Shown: positions 17,369 to 26,705, counted from the stretch's first letter. The stretch is DNA of 64,000 bases from OCS155 cluster bacterium AG-333-G23 (GCA_003282445.1 QBZE01000001.1:275663-339662); one strand, 5' to 3'. Made by a program: numbers and translations. The notes: generated by a model from the sequence alone, not told the origin.

Positions 17369-18603
17369 TGGGAGAAAATTTAAAGAGAACAGACTTAGAA
17401 TCCGCAATTCAGCGAACTAGAGAATCTTTTGACACAGATAACCCAACAGTGCCTTATATAGAGGGAGACGGGATAGGTGTCGACATATGGCCAGCTGCAC
17501 AAGGAGTATTTGATGCAGTAGTAGAAAAAGCTTATAAAGGCCAAAGAAAAATAAATTGGTTGGAGGTGCTAGCAGGACAAAAAGCTTTTGATAATGTAAA
17601 TGAATGGCTACCTGAAGAAACAACAAATAAATTTGAAGAATATGGGGTTGGGATAAAAGGGCCTTTGACAACTCCAGTAGGAGAAGGTATTAGATCTATA
17701 AATGTCTCAATCAGACAGATAATGGATTTGTATGTTTGCTTACGACCAATTAAATACTTTAATGGAATTCAAACCCCAACAAAAAATCCTCAAGATGTAG
17801 ATATAACTCTATTTAGAGAAAACACAGAAGACGTTTATGCCGGGAAAGAGTTAGAAGAAGGAAGCGAAGAAGTTCAAAAATTAAACAAATTTTTAAAATC
17901 TGAGTTTGGATGGGAAATAAGAGAAGATAGTGGGATAGGAATAAAACCTATATCTAAAACAGCTACTGAAAGATTAGTACGAGCTTCATTAAATTATGCT
18001 GTTGAAAACAATAAAAAAAATCTTGCACTAGTTCATAAAGGTAACATTATGAAATTTACAGAAGGCGCATTTAGAAAATGGGGTTATGAATTAGTTCAAG
18101 AAGAATTTTCTGATATAGCTATATCTTGGGAAGACTGCAACGGAGATCCAGGTGATAAAATTTTAATCCAAGATGTTATTGCTGATGCATTTCTTCAGCA
18201 AATTTTAGTTAAACCTGAAAATTTTGATGTGATTGCTACTACTAATTTAAATGGTGATTACGCATCAGATGCTTTAGCAGCACAAATAGGAGGGATTGGA
18301 ATTAGTCCTGGAGGAAATATAAATTATGAAAACGGCAAAGCAGTGTTTGAAGCAACTCATGGTACAGCTCCTAAGTATGCAGGTAAAGACCAAGCCAATC
18401 CAGGATCGTTAATTCTATCTGGTGAAATGATGTTTAGATACATGGGCTGGGATGAAGCAGCTGACTTAACTATCAAAACAATGGAAAAATCAATTTTAGA
18501 TGGAAATGTAACTTATGATTTAGCAAGAGGAAGAGAAGAAGCAAAAACATTAAAATCTTCTGAGTTTGCAAATTCATTAATTGATAATTTAGATAAATTT
18601 TGA
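17368..18603 (+). CDS. icd: Isocitrate dehydrogenase, NADP-dependent type
   Basis: Oxidative decarboxylation of isocitrate to 2-oxoglutarate. The E. coli-like dimeric type is shown by [28 protein letters not shown] (including the serine that kinases phosphorylate in enteric bacteria) and the [12 protein letters not shown] motif. The coenzyme loop [15 protein letters not shown] carries the Lys-Tyr pair associated with NADP preference. Its 411 residues match the family. It lies between sucD and mdh, forming a four-gene TCA operon. Confidence 0.95.
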   Translation: MGENLKRTDLESAIQRTRESFDTDNPTVPYIEGDGIGVDIWPAAQGVFDAVVEKAYKGQRKINWLEVLAGQKAFDNVNEWLPEETTNKFEEYGVGIKGPLTTPVGEGIRSINVSIRQIMDLYVCLRPIKYFNGIQTPTKNPQDVDITLFRENTEDVYAGKELEEGSEEVQKLNKFLKSEFGWEIREDSGIGIKPISKTATERLVRASLNYAVENNKKNLALVHKGNIMKFTEGAFRKWGYELVQEEFSDIAISWEDCNGDPGDKILIQDVIADAFLQQILVKPENFDVIATTNLNGDYASDALAAQIGGIGISPGGNINYENGKAVFEATHGTAPKYAGKDQANPGSLILSGEMMFRYMGWDEAADLTIKTMEKSILDGNVTYDLARGREEAKTLKSSEFANSLIDNLDKF

Positions 18604-18613
18604 AGGAATAGTT

Positions 18614-19552
18614 ATGAAAAAAGTTACGGTAGTTGGAGCAGGTAAGTACGGTTCTATGACTGCATTAAGGATAGCTGAATATGATATAGCTAAGACAGTA
18701 GTAATGACTGATATTGTAGAAGGTTTACCTCAAGGTTTAAGTTTAGATATAAACCAATCAAGATATGTTGAGGGCTTCAACACAAAACTTATAGGAACAA
18801 ATAATTATGAAGACACATCCGGTAGTGACATTGTAGTAATAACTGCAGGTCTGCCAAGAAAGCCTGGGATGTCGAGAATGGATTTATTAGAAGTTAACGC
18901 TGGAATAGTTAGTGAAGTAACTAAAAATATTTTAAAGCACTCTGATAATCCAATAATAGTGGTTGTAACAAATCCTCTAGATCAGATGACAACTCTTACA
19001 GCTGAAGTATCAAATCTTTCAAAAAATAGAGTTATTGGTCAAGCAGGTGTATTAGATTCTTCAAGGTTTGCATATTTTATTTCAGAAAAAGTTGGTGTTG
19101 ATATTTCAAGCGTAGAAGCTTTAACTCTTGGAAGTCATGGAGAGACAATGGTTCCAGTTCCTTCATTATGTAAGGTAGATGGAAAACCATTGGAAGAATT
19201 ATTGTCATCTGAAGAAATAAATGATTTAGTTCAAAAGACATCCGATGGAGGAGCTGAAATTGTAAGTTTACTTAAAACTGGAAGTGCATATTTTGCCCCT
19301 GCCTCATCTGCTGCAACCATGGTCAAAGCAATGCTAAGTGATTCTAATGAGATATTTCCAGTCTGTGCGTGGCTTAATGGTGAATATGGCATAAATGACG
19401 TATACCTTGGTGTTCCAGCAAGGCTTGGAGCAGAAGGAATAACTGAAATAGTGGAATATGACCTAACAGACATCGAAAAAGAGGCTCTTTTAGGAGCTTC
19501 CAACTCTGTTAAGGAAAAAGTGGCTGAATTAGATAGCATAAAAAATCAATAA
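18614..19552 (+). CDS. mdh: Malate dehydrogenase, LDH-like type
   Basis: Interconverts malate and oxaloacetate with NAD. GAGKYGSMTA is the Rossmann loop, and Asp in VMTDIVEG indicates NAD preference. Substrate-binding Arg residues lie in GLPRKPGMSRMDLL, and the catalytic His is in LGSHGETMVP. The 312-residue length and motifs match the LDH-like MDH group found in many bacteria rather than the mitochondrial-like form. Last gene of the sucC-sucD-icd-mdh run. Confidence 0.94.
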   Translation: MKKVTVVGAGKYGSMTALRIAEYDIAKTVVMTDIVEGLPQGLSLDINQSRYVEGFNTKLIGTNNYEDTSGSDIVVITAGLPRKPGMSRMDLLEVNAGIVSEVTKNILKHSDNPIIVVVTNPLDQMTTLTAEVSNLSKNRVIGQAGVLDSSRFAYFISEKVGVDISSVEALTLGSHGETMVPVPSLCKVDGKPLEELLSSEEINDLVQKTSDGGAEIVSLLKTGSAYFAPASSAATMVKAMLSDSNEIFPVCAWLNGEYGINDVYLGVPARLGAEGITEIVEYDLTDIEKEALLGASNSVKEKVAELDSIKNQ

Positions 19553-19669
19553 AATCAGTACTTTTTAATAAAAAGCCAATATTTATTGAATTTAAAGATA
19601 TTTTCCCATAAAAAACTATAATTATAGGAGAGTAATTAGTAATACTCATTAAAGAAAGGCTAAACAGCT

Positions 19670-19942
19670 ATGAATAAAGACCAATTGGCAACAGTTGTGG
19701 CATCTGAAGTAGGATTGTCACAATCAGACGCTAAAGCAGCTGTTGAAGCAGTTTTTGATGGCATTACAAACGGAATGAAGAATGGCGATAAAGTTAGTAT
19801 TGCCGGATTCGGACAGTTTGAATCAAGATACAGGGCTGCTAGACAGGGAAGAAATCCAGCAACTGGAGAAACAATTCAGATTGCTGCTAAAAATGCGCCA
19901 GCTTTTAAAGCTGCGAAAGGATTGAAAGATAGTTTAAATTAA
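19670..19942 (+). CDS. hup: HU-family nucleoid protein
   Basis: Small basic histone-like protein that bends and compacts DNA. The 90-residue protein shows the HU fold: N-terminal helices MNKDQLATVVASEVGLSQ, the FGQFESRYRAARQGRNP arm with the intercalating Pro, and the C-terminal helix FKAAKGLKDSLN. There is no Lys-rich C-terminal tail, unlike many high-GC actinobacterial HU proteins. Monocistronic, with a strong hairpin terminator behind it. The preceding 117 bases must hold the promoter, but I cannot define it confidently. Confidence 0.95.
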   Translation: MNKDQLATVVASEVGLSQSDAKAAVEAVFDGITNGMKNGDKVSIAGFGQFESRYRAARQGRNPATGETIQIAAKNAPAFKAAKGLKDSLN

Positions 19943-19960
19943 ATTATCTTAATTAATCAT

Positions 19961-19989
19961 TTGAAAAGACGGCTATGCCGTCTTTTCAA
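19961..19989. terminator. Strong hairpin terminator after hup
   Basis: A perfect 13-bp stem (19961-19973 with 19977-19989) closes a 3-base loop; its lower half is A/T-rich, giving T-rich 3' arms on both strands. It sits between convergent hup and the last gene of the sdh operon and can act in both directions. Confidence 0.8.
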
Positions 19990-19990
19990 T

Positions 19991-20269
19991 TTATTGAAGT
20001 AATTTAATGTCTCCAGAAATTTTAATTTTTTCTTCAAATAATAAATCTTCTGGATTTTTTTTATTTTCTTTTAGTTCCAATAAAGTATTCATATTCATTT
20101 TTATTAATAAATTTGATTTTGATATTTCTGAATGTTTAGTTTTTTCACCTGATTCTAAATTTATTATTTCAGATTTTTCATCATCATCGATTTGAAGATA
20201 AATTTTATCTAAATTGTTTTTATTAGCTAACTTTAAATTATTGATTATTTCTTTAATTTCTAGATTCAA
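19991..20269 (-). CDS. Small SCP2-like protein at the end of the sdh operon
   Basis: A 92-residue acidic/lysine-rich protein. The second half (LLIKMNMNTLLELKENKKN, then KIKISGDIKLL) follows the pattern of the C-terminal part of SCP2 sterol-transfer domains: a hydrophobic strand, a helix with a substrate-facing Leu pair, and a closing strand ending in a Gly-Asp turn. It is shorter than a full SCP2 domain of about 100-110 residues. It overlaps the sdhB stop/start by four bases and is therefore probably co-transcribed with succinate dehydrogenase. Function unknown. Confidence 0.6.
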   Translation of the reverse strand: MNLEIKEIINNLKLANKNNLDKIYLQIDDDEKSEIINLESGEKTKHSEISKSNLLIKMNMNTLLELKENKKNPEDLLFEEKIKISGDIKLLQ

Positions 20270-20961
20270 TTATTTAATAACGTTTCTCTTTTTACATCTT
20301 CAATTGCTTTTGTTACTTGTATTCCTTTAGGACAAGCACTTGTACAATTGAATGCTGTTCTACATCTAAATGCTCCATTAACATCTTTTAATATTTCTAA
20401 TCTTTGTTTAGACCCTTCATCTCTGGAATCAAATACAAATCTATGAGCATTAACTATTGCTGCAGGCCCAATGTATGAATCTGCAGTCCAGAAAACAGGA
20501 CAGCTAGTTGTACATGCTGCACAGAGTATACATTTAGTTGTATCTTCAAATTTTTCTACATCCTCTTGACTCTGAAGTCTTTCTCTATCTCCAGGATCCT
20601 TATCATTGATTAAATATGGCATTACTTTTTTATAACTATCCATAAAAGGCTCCATATCTACAATTAAATCTTTCACAACGGGCAAACCTCTTACAGGTTC
20701 AATTTTTATTGGATTGCTAACTTCTTTCACTAGAACTTGACACGCTAACATATTTTCACCATTTATAACCATTGCATCAGATCCACAAACACCATGAGCG
20801 CAAGATCTTCTAAAAGAAAGAGTGCCATCTTCAAACCACTTTACCTTATGTAGAAGATCTAAAATTCTTTCATCAGGATCTGCTTCAACTTTATAAAATT
20901 CCCAATGACCTTTACGATCATTTTCTGGATCATATCTAAGAATTTTTAATTCTATATCCAT
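20266..20961 (-). CDS. sdhB: Succinate dehydrogenase iron-sulfur subunit
   Basis: Electron-transfer subunit of complex II. The N-terminal ferredoxin domain has RRSCAHGVCGSDAM and a later Cys in MLACQ for the 2Fe-2S cluster. The C-terminal domain has CILCAACTTSCP and CRTAFNCTSACPKGI for the 4Fe-4S and 3Fe-4S clusters. It is 231 residues. The ATG overlaps the sdhA stop. Confidence 0.96.
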   Translation of the reverse strand: MDIELKILRYDPENDRKGHWEFYKVEADPDERILDLLHKVKWFEDGTLSFRRSCAHGVCGSDAMVINGENMLACQVLVKEVSNPIKIEPVRGLPVVKDLIVDMEPFMDSYKKVMPYLINDKDPGDRERLQSQEDVEKFEDTTKCILCAACTTSCPVFWTADSYIGPAAIVNAHRFVFDSRDEGSKQRLEILKDVNGAFRCRTAFNCTSACPKGIQVTKAIEDVKRETLLNN

Positions 20962-22703
20962 TAATATTTTCTTTCCATAGGTTCGTATTTTCCTAATTCT
21001 ACATCTTTATATCTTAAATTTGCAGAGTTACCATTTTTAAATGCAAATGAATGTTTCATAAAATTACCATCATCTCTATCTGGGAAGTCTTGTCGTGAAT
21101 GAGCACCTCTAGATTCTTTTCTTGCTAGAGCACTTGCTACTGTTGATTCAGACATATCAAGAAGGTAGTCTAATTCTATTGCTTCCATTAATTCTGTGTT
21201 AAATACTTTTCCTTTATCAAATATTGTTACATTTTCATATCTCTCTCTTAAGTTTTCAAGAATTTCAGTTTGCTTGCTCAGAGTTTCTTCAGATCTAAAT
21301 ATTTTTGCATTTTCTTCCATTGATTCTTGTAAGTCATTTCTTATTCTTCCTACTGAAAATTCATCAGTATGATCCTTCTCAATTAGGTTATTTATTTTAT
21401 TTACTAAATCATCAGCTGCACTGTCACTGATTGAAGTAGATTTGGTTTTAGATACATATTCGAGCATGCTTTCTCCTGCTCTCTTACCAAAAACTACAAT
21501 GTCAAGTAATGAGTTAGTACCTAGTCTGTTTGCTCCATGAACACTTACACAAGCAGCTTCGCCGGCGGCATAAACGCCCGGTAATACAGTGTTTTTTTCA
21601 TCACTTAGAACTCTTCCATTAACATCTGTTGGTATTCCTCCCATTGCATAATGAGCAGTTGGTTGTACTGGTATAGGTTCATTAATAGGTTCAATTTTTA
21701 CATATGTTCTTACGAAGTCTGTAATATCAGGAAGTTTTTTCTTAATTGTTTCAGCTCCAAGATGTGTTAAGTCAAGATATACATAATCGCTATCTGGTCC
21801 TGCGCCATTTCCTTGACTAATTTCTGTAGCAATAGCTCGAGAAACCATATCTCTAGGTGCCAAGTCTTTTATAGAAGGTGCATATCTTTCCATGAATCTT
21901 TCACCATCTTTATTCCTTAAAATTCCTCCCTCACCTCTTGCTGCTTCAGATAACAAAATTCCTAGTCTGTAAATACCAGTCGGATGGAACTGATAAAATT
22001 CCATGTCTTCAAGAGGAATTCCTTTTTGATATAAAATTCCAGGACCATCACCTGTTAGTGAGTGAGCATTAGAGCTTACTTTAAATATTCTCCCAAAACC
22101 ACCTGTTGCAAAAGTTACTGCTCTTGATTCAAATATGTGGATGTCTCCAGTAGAGAGTTCAAAAGCAACAACACCTTTGCACACTCCGTCTTCAATTTTT
22201 ATATCTAATACTTGGAACTCATCAAAAAATTCTACCCCCATCGATACACATTTTTGATATAGAGTTTGAAGTATCATGTGTCCGGTTCTATCGGCAGCAT
22301 AGCATGCTCTAAAAGCAGGAGACTCACCTTCTTTTACAGTATGTCCCCCAAATCGTCTCTGAGCAATTTTTCCATTTTCTAATCTACTAAAAGGCAAACC
22401 CCAATGCTCTAACTCAATTACTGCATCAATTGCTTCTTTACAAAGGATATCTACTGCAGGTTGATCAGCTAAATAGTCTGATCCTTTTACTGTATCAAAA
22501 GCATGCCAGTTCCAATTATCCTCTTCTACATTAGCTAGCGCAGCACTCATCCCTCCTTGAGCAGCTCCTGTGTGAGATCTTGTTGGATAAAGTTTTGTAA
22601 TAACTGCGAGCTTCATATGAGGAGCAGCTTCTATTGCAGCTCTTAAACCAGCGCCACCTGCGCCAACGATAACTCCATCAAAAGAATGTTTTATTATTTT
22701 CAT
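20961..22703 (-). CDS. sdhA: Succinate dehydrogenase flavoprotein subunit
   Basis: Oxidises succinate to fumarate with covalent FAD. GAGGAGLRAAIEA is the dinucleotide loop, and the FAD-linking His is in TRSHTGAAQGGMSA. The active-site region includes HPTGIY and REARGEGG-like SEAARGEGGILRN, with RYAPSIKDLAPRDMVSRAI and the QPTAHYAMGGIP segment. At 580 residues it matches the SDH type. It overlaps sdhD by four bases and sdhB by one base. Confidence 0.96.
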   Translation of the reverse strand: MKIIKHSFDGVIVGAGGAGLRAAIEAAPHMKLAVITKLYPTRSHTGAAQGGMSAALANVEEDNWNWHAFDTVKGSDYLADQPAVDILCKEAIDAVIELEHWGLPFSRLENGKIAQRRFGGHTVKEGESPAFRACYAADRTGHMILQTLYQKCVSMGVEFFDEFQVLDIKIEDGVCKGVVAFELSTGDIHIFESRAVTFATGGFGRIFKVSSNAHSLTGDGPGILYQKGIPLEDMEFYQFHPTGIYRLGILLSEAARGEGGILRNKDGERFMERYAPSIKDLAPRDMVSRAIATEISQGNGAGPDSDYVYLDLTHLGAETIKKKLPDITDFVRTYVKIEPINEPIPVQPTAHYAMGGIPTDVNGRVLSDEKNTVLPGVYAAGEAACVSVHGANRLGTNSLLDIVVFGKRAGESMLEYVSKTKSTSISDSAADDLVNKINNLIEKDHTDEFSVGRIRNDLQESMEENAKIFRSEETLSKQTEILENLRERYENVTIFDKGKVFNTELMEAIELDYLLDMSESTVASALARKESRGAHSRQDFPDRDDGNFMKHSFAFKNGNSANLRYKDVELGKYEPMERKY

Positions 22704-23107
22704 GCTTGCCTCACAAATGCAACTATTACGTATGTACCAAGGATAAAAAAGACTAGGGAAGTACTATAGAGAGCTCCTAAAGCTAATTTCCTAATGCTTA
22801 AGTCACTTATATTGTCATGTAAAACAACGCGCACGCCATTTGTACCGTGTAAAAGACTTAGTGTTAGTAGTAACCAATCAAAAGTTCTCCAATAAGGAGT
22901 ATCCCATCTTGCTGCTACAAATTCATAATCTAGGTTAAGTGTGTCGTTAAATACATGCATAATAAACATATGAGTAACAGCTAGCAAGACTAATAAAAGA
23001 CCACTGATTCTCATAAAAAACCATCCATATAACTCAAAATTTGATCCCTCTAAAGGTGGCTCCCTTCTTCCCCAATCAGTTCTTGTTTCCATCATTATGA
23101 AGCCCAA
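22700..23107 (-). CDS. sdhD: Succinate dehydrogenase membrane anchor subunit D
   Basis: Three-helix membrane anchor (135 residues) that with SdhC forms the quinone and haem site of complex II. The order of helices and the histidines in LLAVTHMFIMHVF and LLTLSLLHGTNGVRVVLHD are typical of SdhD. It overlaps both sdhC and sdhA, so the four genes form one translationally coupled operon. Confidence 0.9.
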   Translation of the reverse strand: MGFIMMETRTDWGRREPPLEGSNFELYGWFFMRISGLLLVLLAVTHMFIMHVFNDTLNLDYEFVAARWDTPYWRTFDWLLLTLSLLHGTNGVRVVLHDNISDLSIRKLALGALYSTSLVFFILGTYVIVAFVRQA

Positions 23108-23553
23108 TCTGGTAAAGGTCTAATCATACAATCAGTCAAGGTTGTTCCTGGTTTACTTTTTTCAAGACAAAGGTCGAAATATGATGTTGTCATTTTATAT
23201 GTTGAAGGAATAAATATACCAATAAATAAAACTAATGAAATTATGTTTAATTGTTTTTGAAATTCAGAACCTCTTTTCCATAAATCAACAGCAATTATTC
23301 GTAGCCCATTTATTGCATGAGCTAGTATCGCTCCCATTAAACCGATTTCTGCAACTCTAAAATAAAAATTTTTGTAAATAGCTTCAGCACCTTCATAAAC
23401 TTCAGGTCCAAGGAGTATGAGTGCAGTAGAAATAATATGCAAAATTAAATACCCAAATAGAGCCACTCCCGTGATTCTATGAAATATATAAAGCCACATT
23501 CCAGTTTTGCCTTTATATACAGCTCCTGAAGAAACTATTTTTTGATATGCCAT
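23095..23553 (-). CDS. sdhC: Succinate dehydrogenase cytochrome b subunit C
   Basis: Three-helix membrane subunit (152 residues). HRITGVALFGYLILHI is the family signature containing quinone- and haem-site residues, and AHAINGLRIIAVDLW is the second conserved helix with a haem-ligand-like His. First gene of the sdhCDAB operon; transcription must start in the 126 bases shared with divergent whiB. Confidence 0.92.
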   Translation of the reverse strand: MAYQKIVSSGAVYKGKTGMWLYIFHRITGVALFGYLILHIISTALILLGPEVYEGAEAIYKNFYFRVAEIGLMGAILAHAINGLRIIAVDLWKRGSEFQKQLNIISLVLFIGIFIPSTYKMTTSYFDLCLEKSKPGTTLTDCMIRPLPDWAS

Positions 23554-23610
23554 CTATATAATTATCCTACATTAATTAATTTACATTAAATTAAATCGCA
23601 AATTCAGCCC

Positions 23611-23639
23611 TTGACAATCTAGATAAAACTTAATAAATT
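23611..23639 (+). promoter_or_regulatory. Sigma70-like promoter of whiB
   Basis: TTGACA at 23611-23616, a 17-base spacer, and TAAATT at 23634-23639. The inverted repeat ATTACA-cata-TGTAAT at 23637-23652 overlaps the -10 end and the probable transcription start, a position where a bound repressor would block initiation. The repeat could also be chance in AT-rich DNA. Confidence 0.55.
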
Positions 23640-23679
23640 ACACATATGTAATTTAGTTTGCATCTATGAAGGGAGTAGG

Positions 23680-23961
23680 GTGGAAAAATCATTAATGGAA
23701 GAACTCATCGGAGGTATGCCATCATGGACCGAAGATGCAAATTGTAAAGGTGCAGACGCAGATATATTTTTTCCAGAAAGAGGAGCTTCTACCCGAAAGG
23801 CAAAAGCTATTTGTAGAGCATGCAGCGTGCAATCTGAATGTTTAGAGTTTGCCATTGAAAATTCTGAAAAATTTGGCATATGGGGTGGGTTATCGGAACG
23901 AGAACGTAGAAGAATAAAACGCCAAAGAATTCAAGACTCCGAAGTCAGAGACGTTGGTTAG
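23680..23961 (+). CDS. WhiB-family iron-sulfur transcriptional regulator
   Basis: Actinobacterial regulator that binds a redox- and NO-sensitive 4Fe-4S cluster. Four conserved cysteines are at 22, 45, 48 and 54 (C-x22-C-x2-C-x5-C), followed by the GIWGG turn at 66-70 and a basic C-terminus with RERRRIKRQR-type DNA-contact residues. It starts with GTG behind a strong GAAGGGAG ribosome site. It is divergent from sdhCDAB, and its 93 residues are close to the WhiB2/WhmD type in length. The exact subgroup is uncertain. Confidence 0.95.
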   Translation: MEKSLMEELIGGMPSWTEDANCKGADADIFFPERGASTRKAKAICRACSVQSECLEFAIENSEKFGIWGGLSERERRRIKRQRIQDSEVRDVG

Positions 23962-24413
23962 ATACCAAACTTTTCTTTATATAAACTAAAATCTCTTTCA
24001 ACAGGTATCTCATCACTTTTAATTATTTCAGTCACGACATTATTTTCATCAGTAATGTAGGTATACCTTAATGAAATTCCAGCTTCTTCACTAAAGCAGC
24101 CAAATTTTTTAGCAACTTCTCCATGAGGCCAAAAATCAGCGAGTATTGGGAAATCTATTTTGTGATGATTTGCCCAAGCTTCATTTGTCGGTCTTGCAGA
24201 AACAGTAATCATTACAGTTGATGTTTCATTTTCTTCAAATGAAGATTGATTGTCTCTTAGCTCACAGATTTCTTTGTCGCAAACACTACTAAAAGGAAAT
24301 GGAATAAAGACAAACATAGTTTTCTTTCCCAAAAAATCCTTATCTTCTAAAAAATCCTTATTTGTATTAATTAATTTAAATTCAGGTATTTTATCTCCAA
24401 CATTTATGCTCAT
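23958..24413 (-). CDS. AhpE-like 1-Cys peroxiredoxin
   Basis: Reduces hydroperoxides or peroxynitrite. The thioredoxin-fold N-terminus is followed by the peroxidatic Cys45 in FPFSSVCDKEICELRD, with a second Cys at 50. MITVSARPTNEAWANHHKIDFPILAD fits the AhpE/BCP group, and its 151 residues equal AhpE length. It is convergent with whiB, overlapping by four bases. Confidence 0.88.
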   Translation of the reverse strand: MSINVGDKIPEFKLINTNKDFLEDKDFLGKKTMFVFIPFPFSSVCDKEICELRDNQSSFEENETSTVMITVSARPTNEAWANHHKIDFPILADFWPHGEVAKKFGCFSEEAGISLRYTYITDENNVVTEIIKSDEIPVERDFSLYKEKFGI

Positions 24414-24450
24414 TATTAATTCTCCTTTTCTATTACTTTAGTCAAAATTA

Positions 24451-25497
24451 TTAAATAGGGGGCATAGATGTTCTTGCTGCCCAACCAATTGGATCTGACA
24501 ATTCTTCAATACTAGGAATAAGATCTTCACTAGATAAAATTTCATCTATAGATAATTCATTTTTGGATTCATTTAAAAAAGTAAAAAAACTAGAGGTTAG
24601 ATTATCGAGCTCACTAATTTTTATTTCAAGATCTCTAGTTGGACCTTCACCTGGTGAGAAAGTTAAATCCATTACTAGATCAAAGATACTTTCATCATTT
24701 AGTAATTCTAATTTTTTTGCCTTTTGCTTTATTGCTTCCCTATAAAAACTTAGTGGAGCCATAATGCTTTCAAAAATTTCATTCGTATCAAATTCTTCAT
24801 CACTCGGTAAGTTAGATAAAATTTCTTGCGGATTAGAAATTTGACTTGGATCAATATTCAAATCTAGGTCTTTAATTTTTTCCATCATCTGTTTTGTGCT
24901 CTCAGTTAAATTTGTAATAATTTTTTTAAAGGGTGCTTCATAAGTTCCTAGGCTAAGCGCTGTATACTCCAAACTTATATATGCAAGAGAAAGGTCTCTT
25001 TCATCTGCTTCAAAAATAGATAAACGATTAAAAAAGTTATTTTTATTTAATGACAAGGTTTTTGATTTAGGCAATATAATTCCAAAATTGCTTAAGCCCC
25101 AACTATGTTTACTTAAAAGACCTGCAATATTTCCAAGTTGCATTCCAACAATAGAAGACTTTATATTTTTAATTCCGAGACCTTCTGGCATCCCGCCTAA
25201 TTCGAAATTACTAAAATCAAAATGCTTAATAGACTCTAGAAACCATAAACCGTAATCTTTTGAATCAAGTAATTTAATTTCAACTGGATTCATTGTTTCA
25301 CTTAAAGTCTTATCACTATTTAGTTCAACTACTCTAAAAATTTCATCAAACTTAATATCTTGATTTGAAAGTTCTGGGATAAAAGATTCATCATCTTTAT
25401 TTAGGTGGTTATTTATTTGTTTTGCAAGCTCCCAATTTACATCTTCTTCATCATTATTAAAAAGATTAAAAAATTGAGAAAAAATATCTTCAGACAT
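24451..25497 (-). CDS. DUF2342-like protein (zincin-like, apparently degenerate)
   Basis: A 348-residue acidic protein that I match by pattern to the actinobacterial DUF2342 / F420-associated putative hydrolase family. NWELAKQINNHL near the N-terminus, VGMQLGNIAGLLSKHSWGLSNFGIILP, and the final segment ending DPIGWAARTSMPPI resemble the conserved parts. The family's His-containing helix (around AAHQRLF) appears as LEYTALSLGTYEAPF, without the His residues, so metal-dependent hydrolysis looks doubtful. It overlaps the HtrA gene stop by one base and is likely co-transcribed with it. Confidence 0.55.
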   Translation of the reverse strand: MSEDIFSQFFNLFNNDEEDVNWELAKQINNHLNKDDESFIPELSNQDIKFDEIFRVVELNSDKTLSETMNPVEIKLLDSKDYGLWFLESIKHFDFSNFELGGMPEGLGIKNIKSSIVGMQLGNIAGLLSKHSWGLSNFGIILPKSKTLSLNKNNFFNRLSIFEADERDLSLAYISLEYTALSLGTYEAPFKKIITNLTESTKQMMEKIKDLDLNIDPSQISNPQEILSNLPSDEEFDTNEIFESIMAPLSFYREAIKQKAKKLELLNDESIFDLVMDLTFSPGEGPTRDLEIKISELDNLTSSFFTFLNESKNELSIDEILSSEDLIPSIEELSDPIGWAARTSMPPI

Positions 25498-26705
25498 TAT
25501 ATGTCAGATGGTCTCAAATCTAATTGGAACTCTAATACAATTGAATTGCCATCTCTTAAAATTTCAATAGTTATAGGATCTTCAGCTCGCATACTTCTTA
25601 AAATTGTAATGAGTTGATCTAATGTTTTTACACTGTTTTCATTTACTTTTTTGATGATATCTCCAGGGAGTGCCCCAGCTTTTCCTATCGCATACATGTC
25701 ATTACTTGGTCCATATAGTTCTTCAATATATACACCAGAGAAAACTCTGGCTCCATCATCTGCTACTTCAAAATATTGAGCTCCTAATATACCTAAGAAT
25801 GCATGTAAAACCCTTCCATCATCTAGTAAGTCTTCAACTATATTTAAGGCTAAATTAATTGGAATAGCGAAACCTAATCCCTCTGCTCCTACATCTGCTG
25901 TTGCAATTGCTGTTGTTATTCCTATAAGTTCGCCGTCTTTATTTAACAATGCACCGCCACTTGATCCTCTTGTTATAGGTGCATCAGTTTGAATTAAGCC
26001 AAATAAAGTTACAGCTGCATTCATTGCATCATTTCCTACATCTAATCTCCTGTCAAGAGCAGAGACAACACCCGTTGTAACAGTAGGCGCTGCACCAAGA
26101 GTTAAAGGATGACCAATTGCTACTGCCAGATCCCCAACAAAAATTCCAGTACTATCTCCAATATTTATTGGTGTCAATCCTGTCTTATCTATTTGTATTA
26201 ACCCAACATCAGTTAATTGATCTGATCCAATAATTTGGCCTTCATACATTCTTCCATCTTCAAAAATAACTCTTACACCATCAGCACCATTTATTACATG
26301 ATGATTTGTAATTATTAAACCATTTTCGTTAATAACTACTCCAGAGCCACCTCCTACAGAAATAAATTCTTCATTTTCATCTAATTGTCCGACTTGAACT
26401 TGAACAATTGTTTTTGTTGCGACTTCAGCGATGGAAACAATTTCTGTAGAGTCAACCCTCGGTACTACGAGCTCCTTTTCCTTAATTGTTTCAGTAATAG
26501 TTACTGGTTCAGGCAAAACAATTTCTTCTTCGTCAAAAATTCCAAAAACATAGAGAAAAGAGAGAACAATTATGCTTGTAATAATAGATGTACCAAAAAT
26601 AATATTCACTGAAGATTTACTTTTTTGGCTACTTTCCTCAACTAAGTCAGAAATATATTTTTTTTGTTCAAACAATTCTTGTTGTTCAAAGTTTTCTTCA
26701 TTCAT
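25497..26705 (-). CDS. Membrane-anchored HtrA/DegP-like serine protease with PDZ domain
   Basis: Envelope stress protease. An N-terminal cytoplasmic tail leads to a single helix at residues 35-56. The trypsin-like domain (about 92-285) has catalytic His136 in TNHHV, Asp166 in LTDVGL and Ser249 in TRGSSGGALL. One PDZ domain (about 300-395) is recognised by GALPGDIIKKVNENSV. The architecture matches actinobacterial HtrA/PepD proteins. It is divergent from the Liv operon. Confidence 0.93.
   Translation of the reverse strand: MNEENFEQQELFEQKKYISDLVEESSQKSKSSVNIIFGTSIITSIIVLSFLYVFGIFDEEEIVLPEPVTITETIKEKELVVPRVDSTEIVSIAEVATKTIVQVQVGQLDENEEFISVGGGSGVVINENGLIITNHHVINGADGVRVIFEDGRMYEGQIIGSDQLTDVGLIQIDKTGLTPINIGDSTGIFVGDLAVAIGHPLTLGAAPTVTTGVVSALDRRLDVGNDAMNAAVTLFGLIQTDAPITRGSSGGALLNKDGELIGITTAIATADVGAEGLGFAIPINLALNIVEDLLDDGRVLHAFLGILGAQYFEVADDGARVFSGVYIEELYGPSNDMYAIGKAGALPGDIIKKVNENSVKTLDQLITILRSMRAEDPITIEILRDGNSIVLEFQLDLRPSDI

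Noticed and set aside
19560..19575. Hairpin after mdh (CTTTTTAATAAAAAG)
   Set aside because: Only A-T pairs; too weak to call a terminator.
19553..19669. Promoter of the HU gene
   Set aside because: TATAAT at 19617-19622 is a good -10, but no -35 lies at an acceptable distance (TTGAAT is 25 bases away), so I do not call it.
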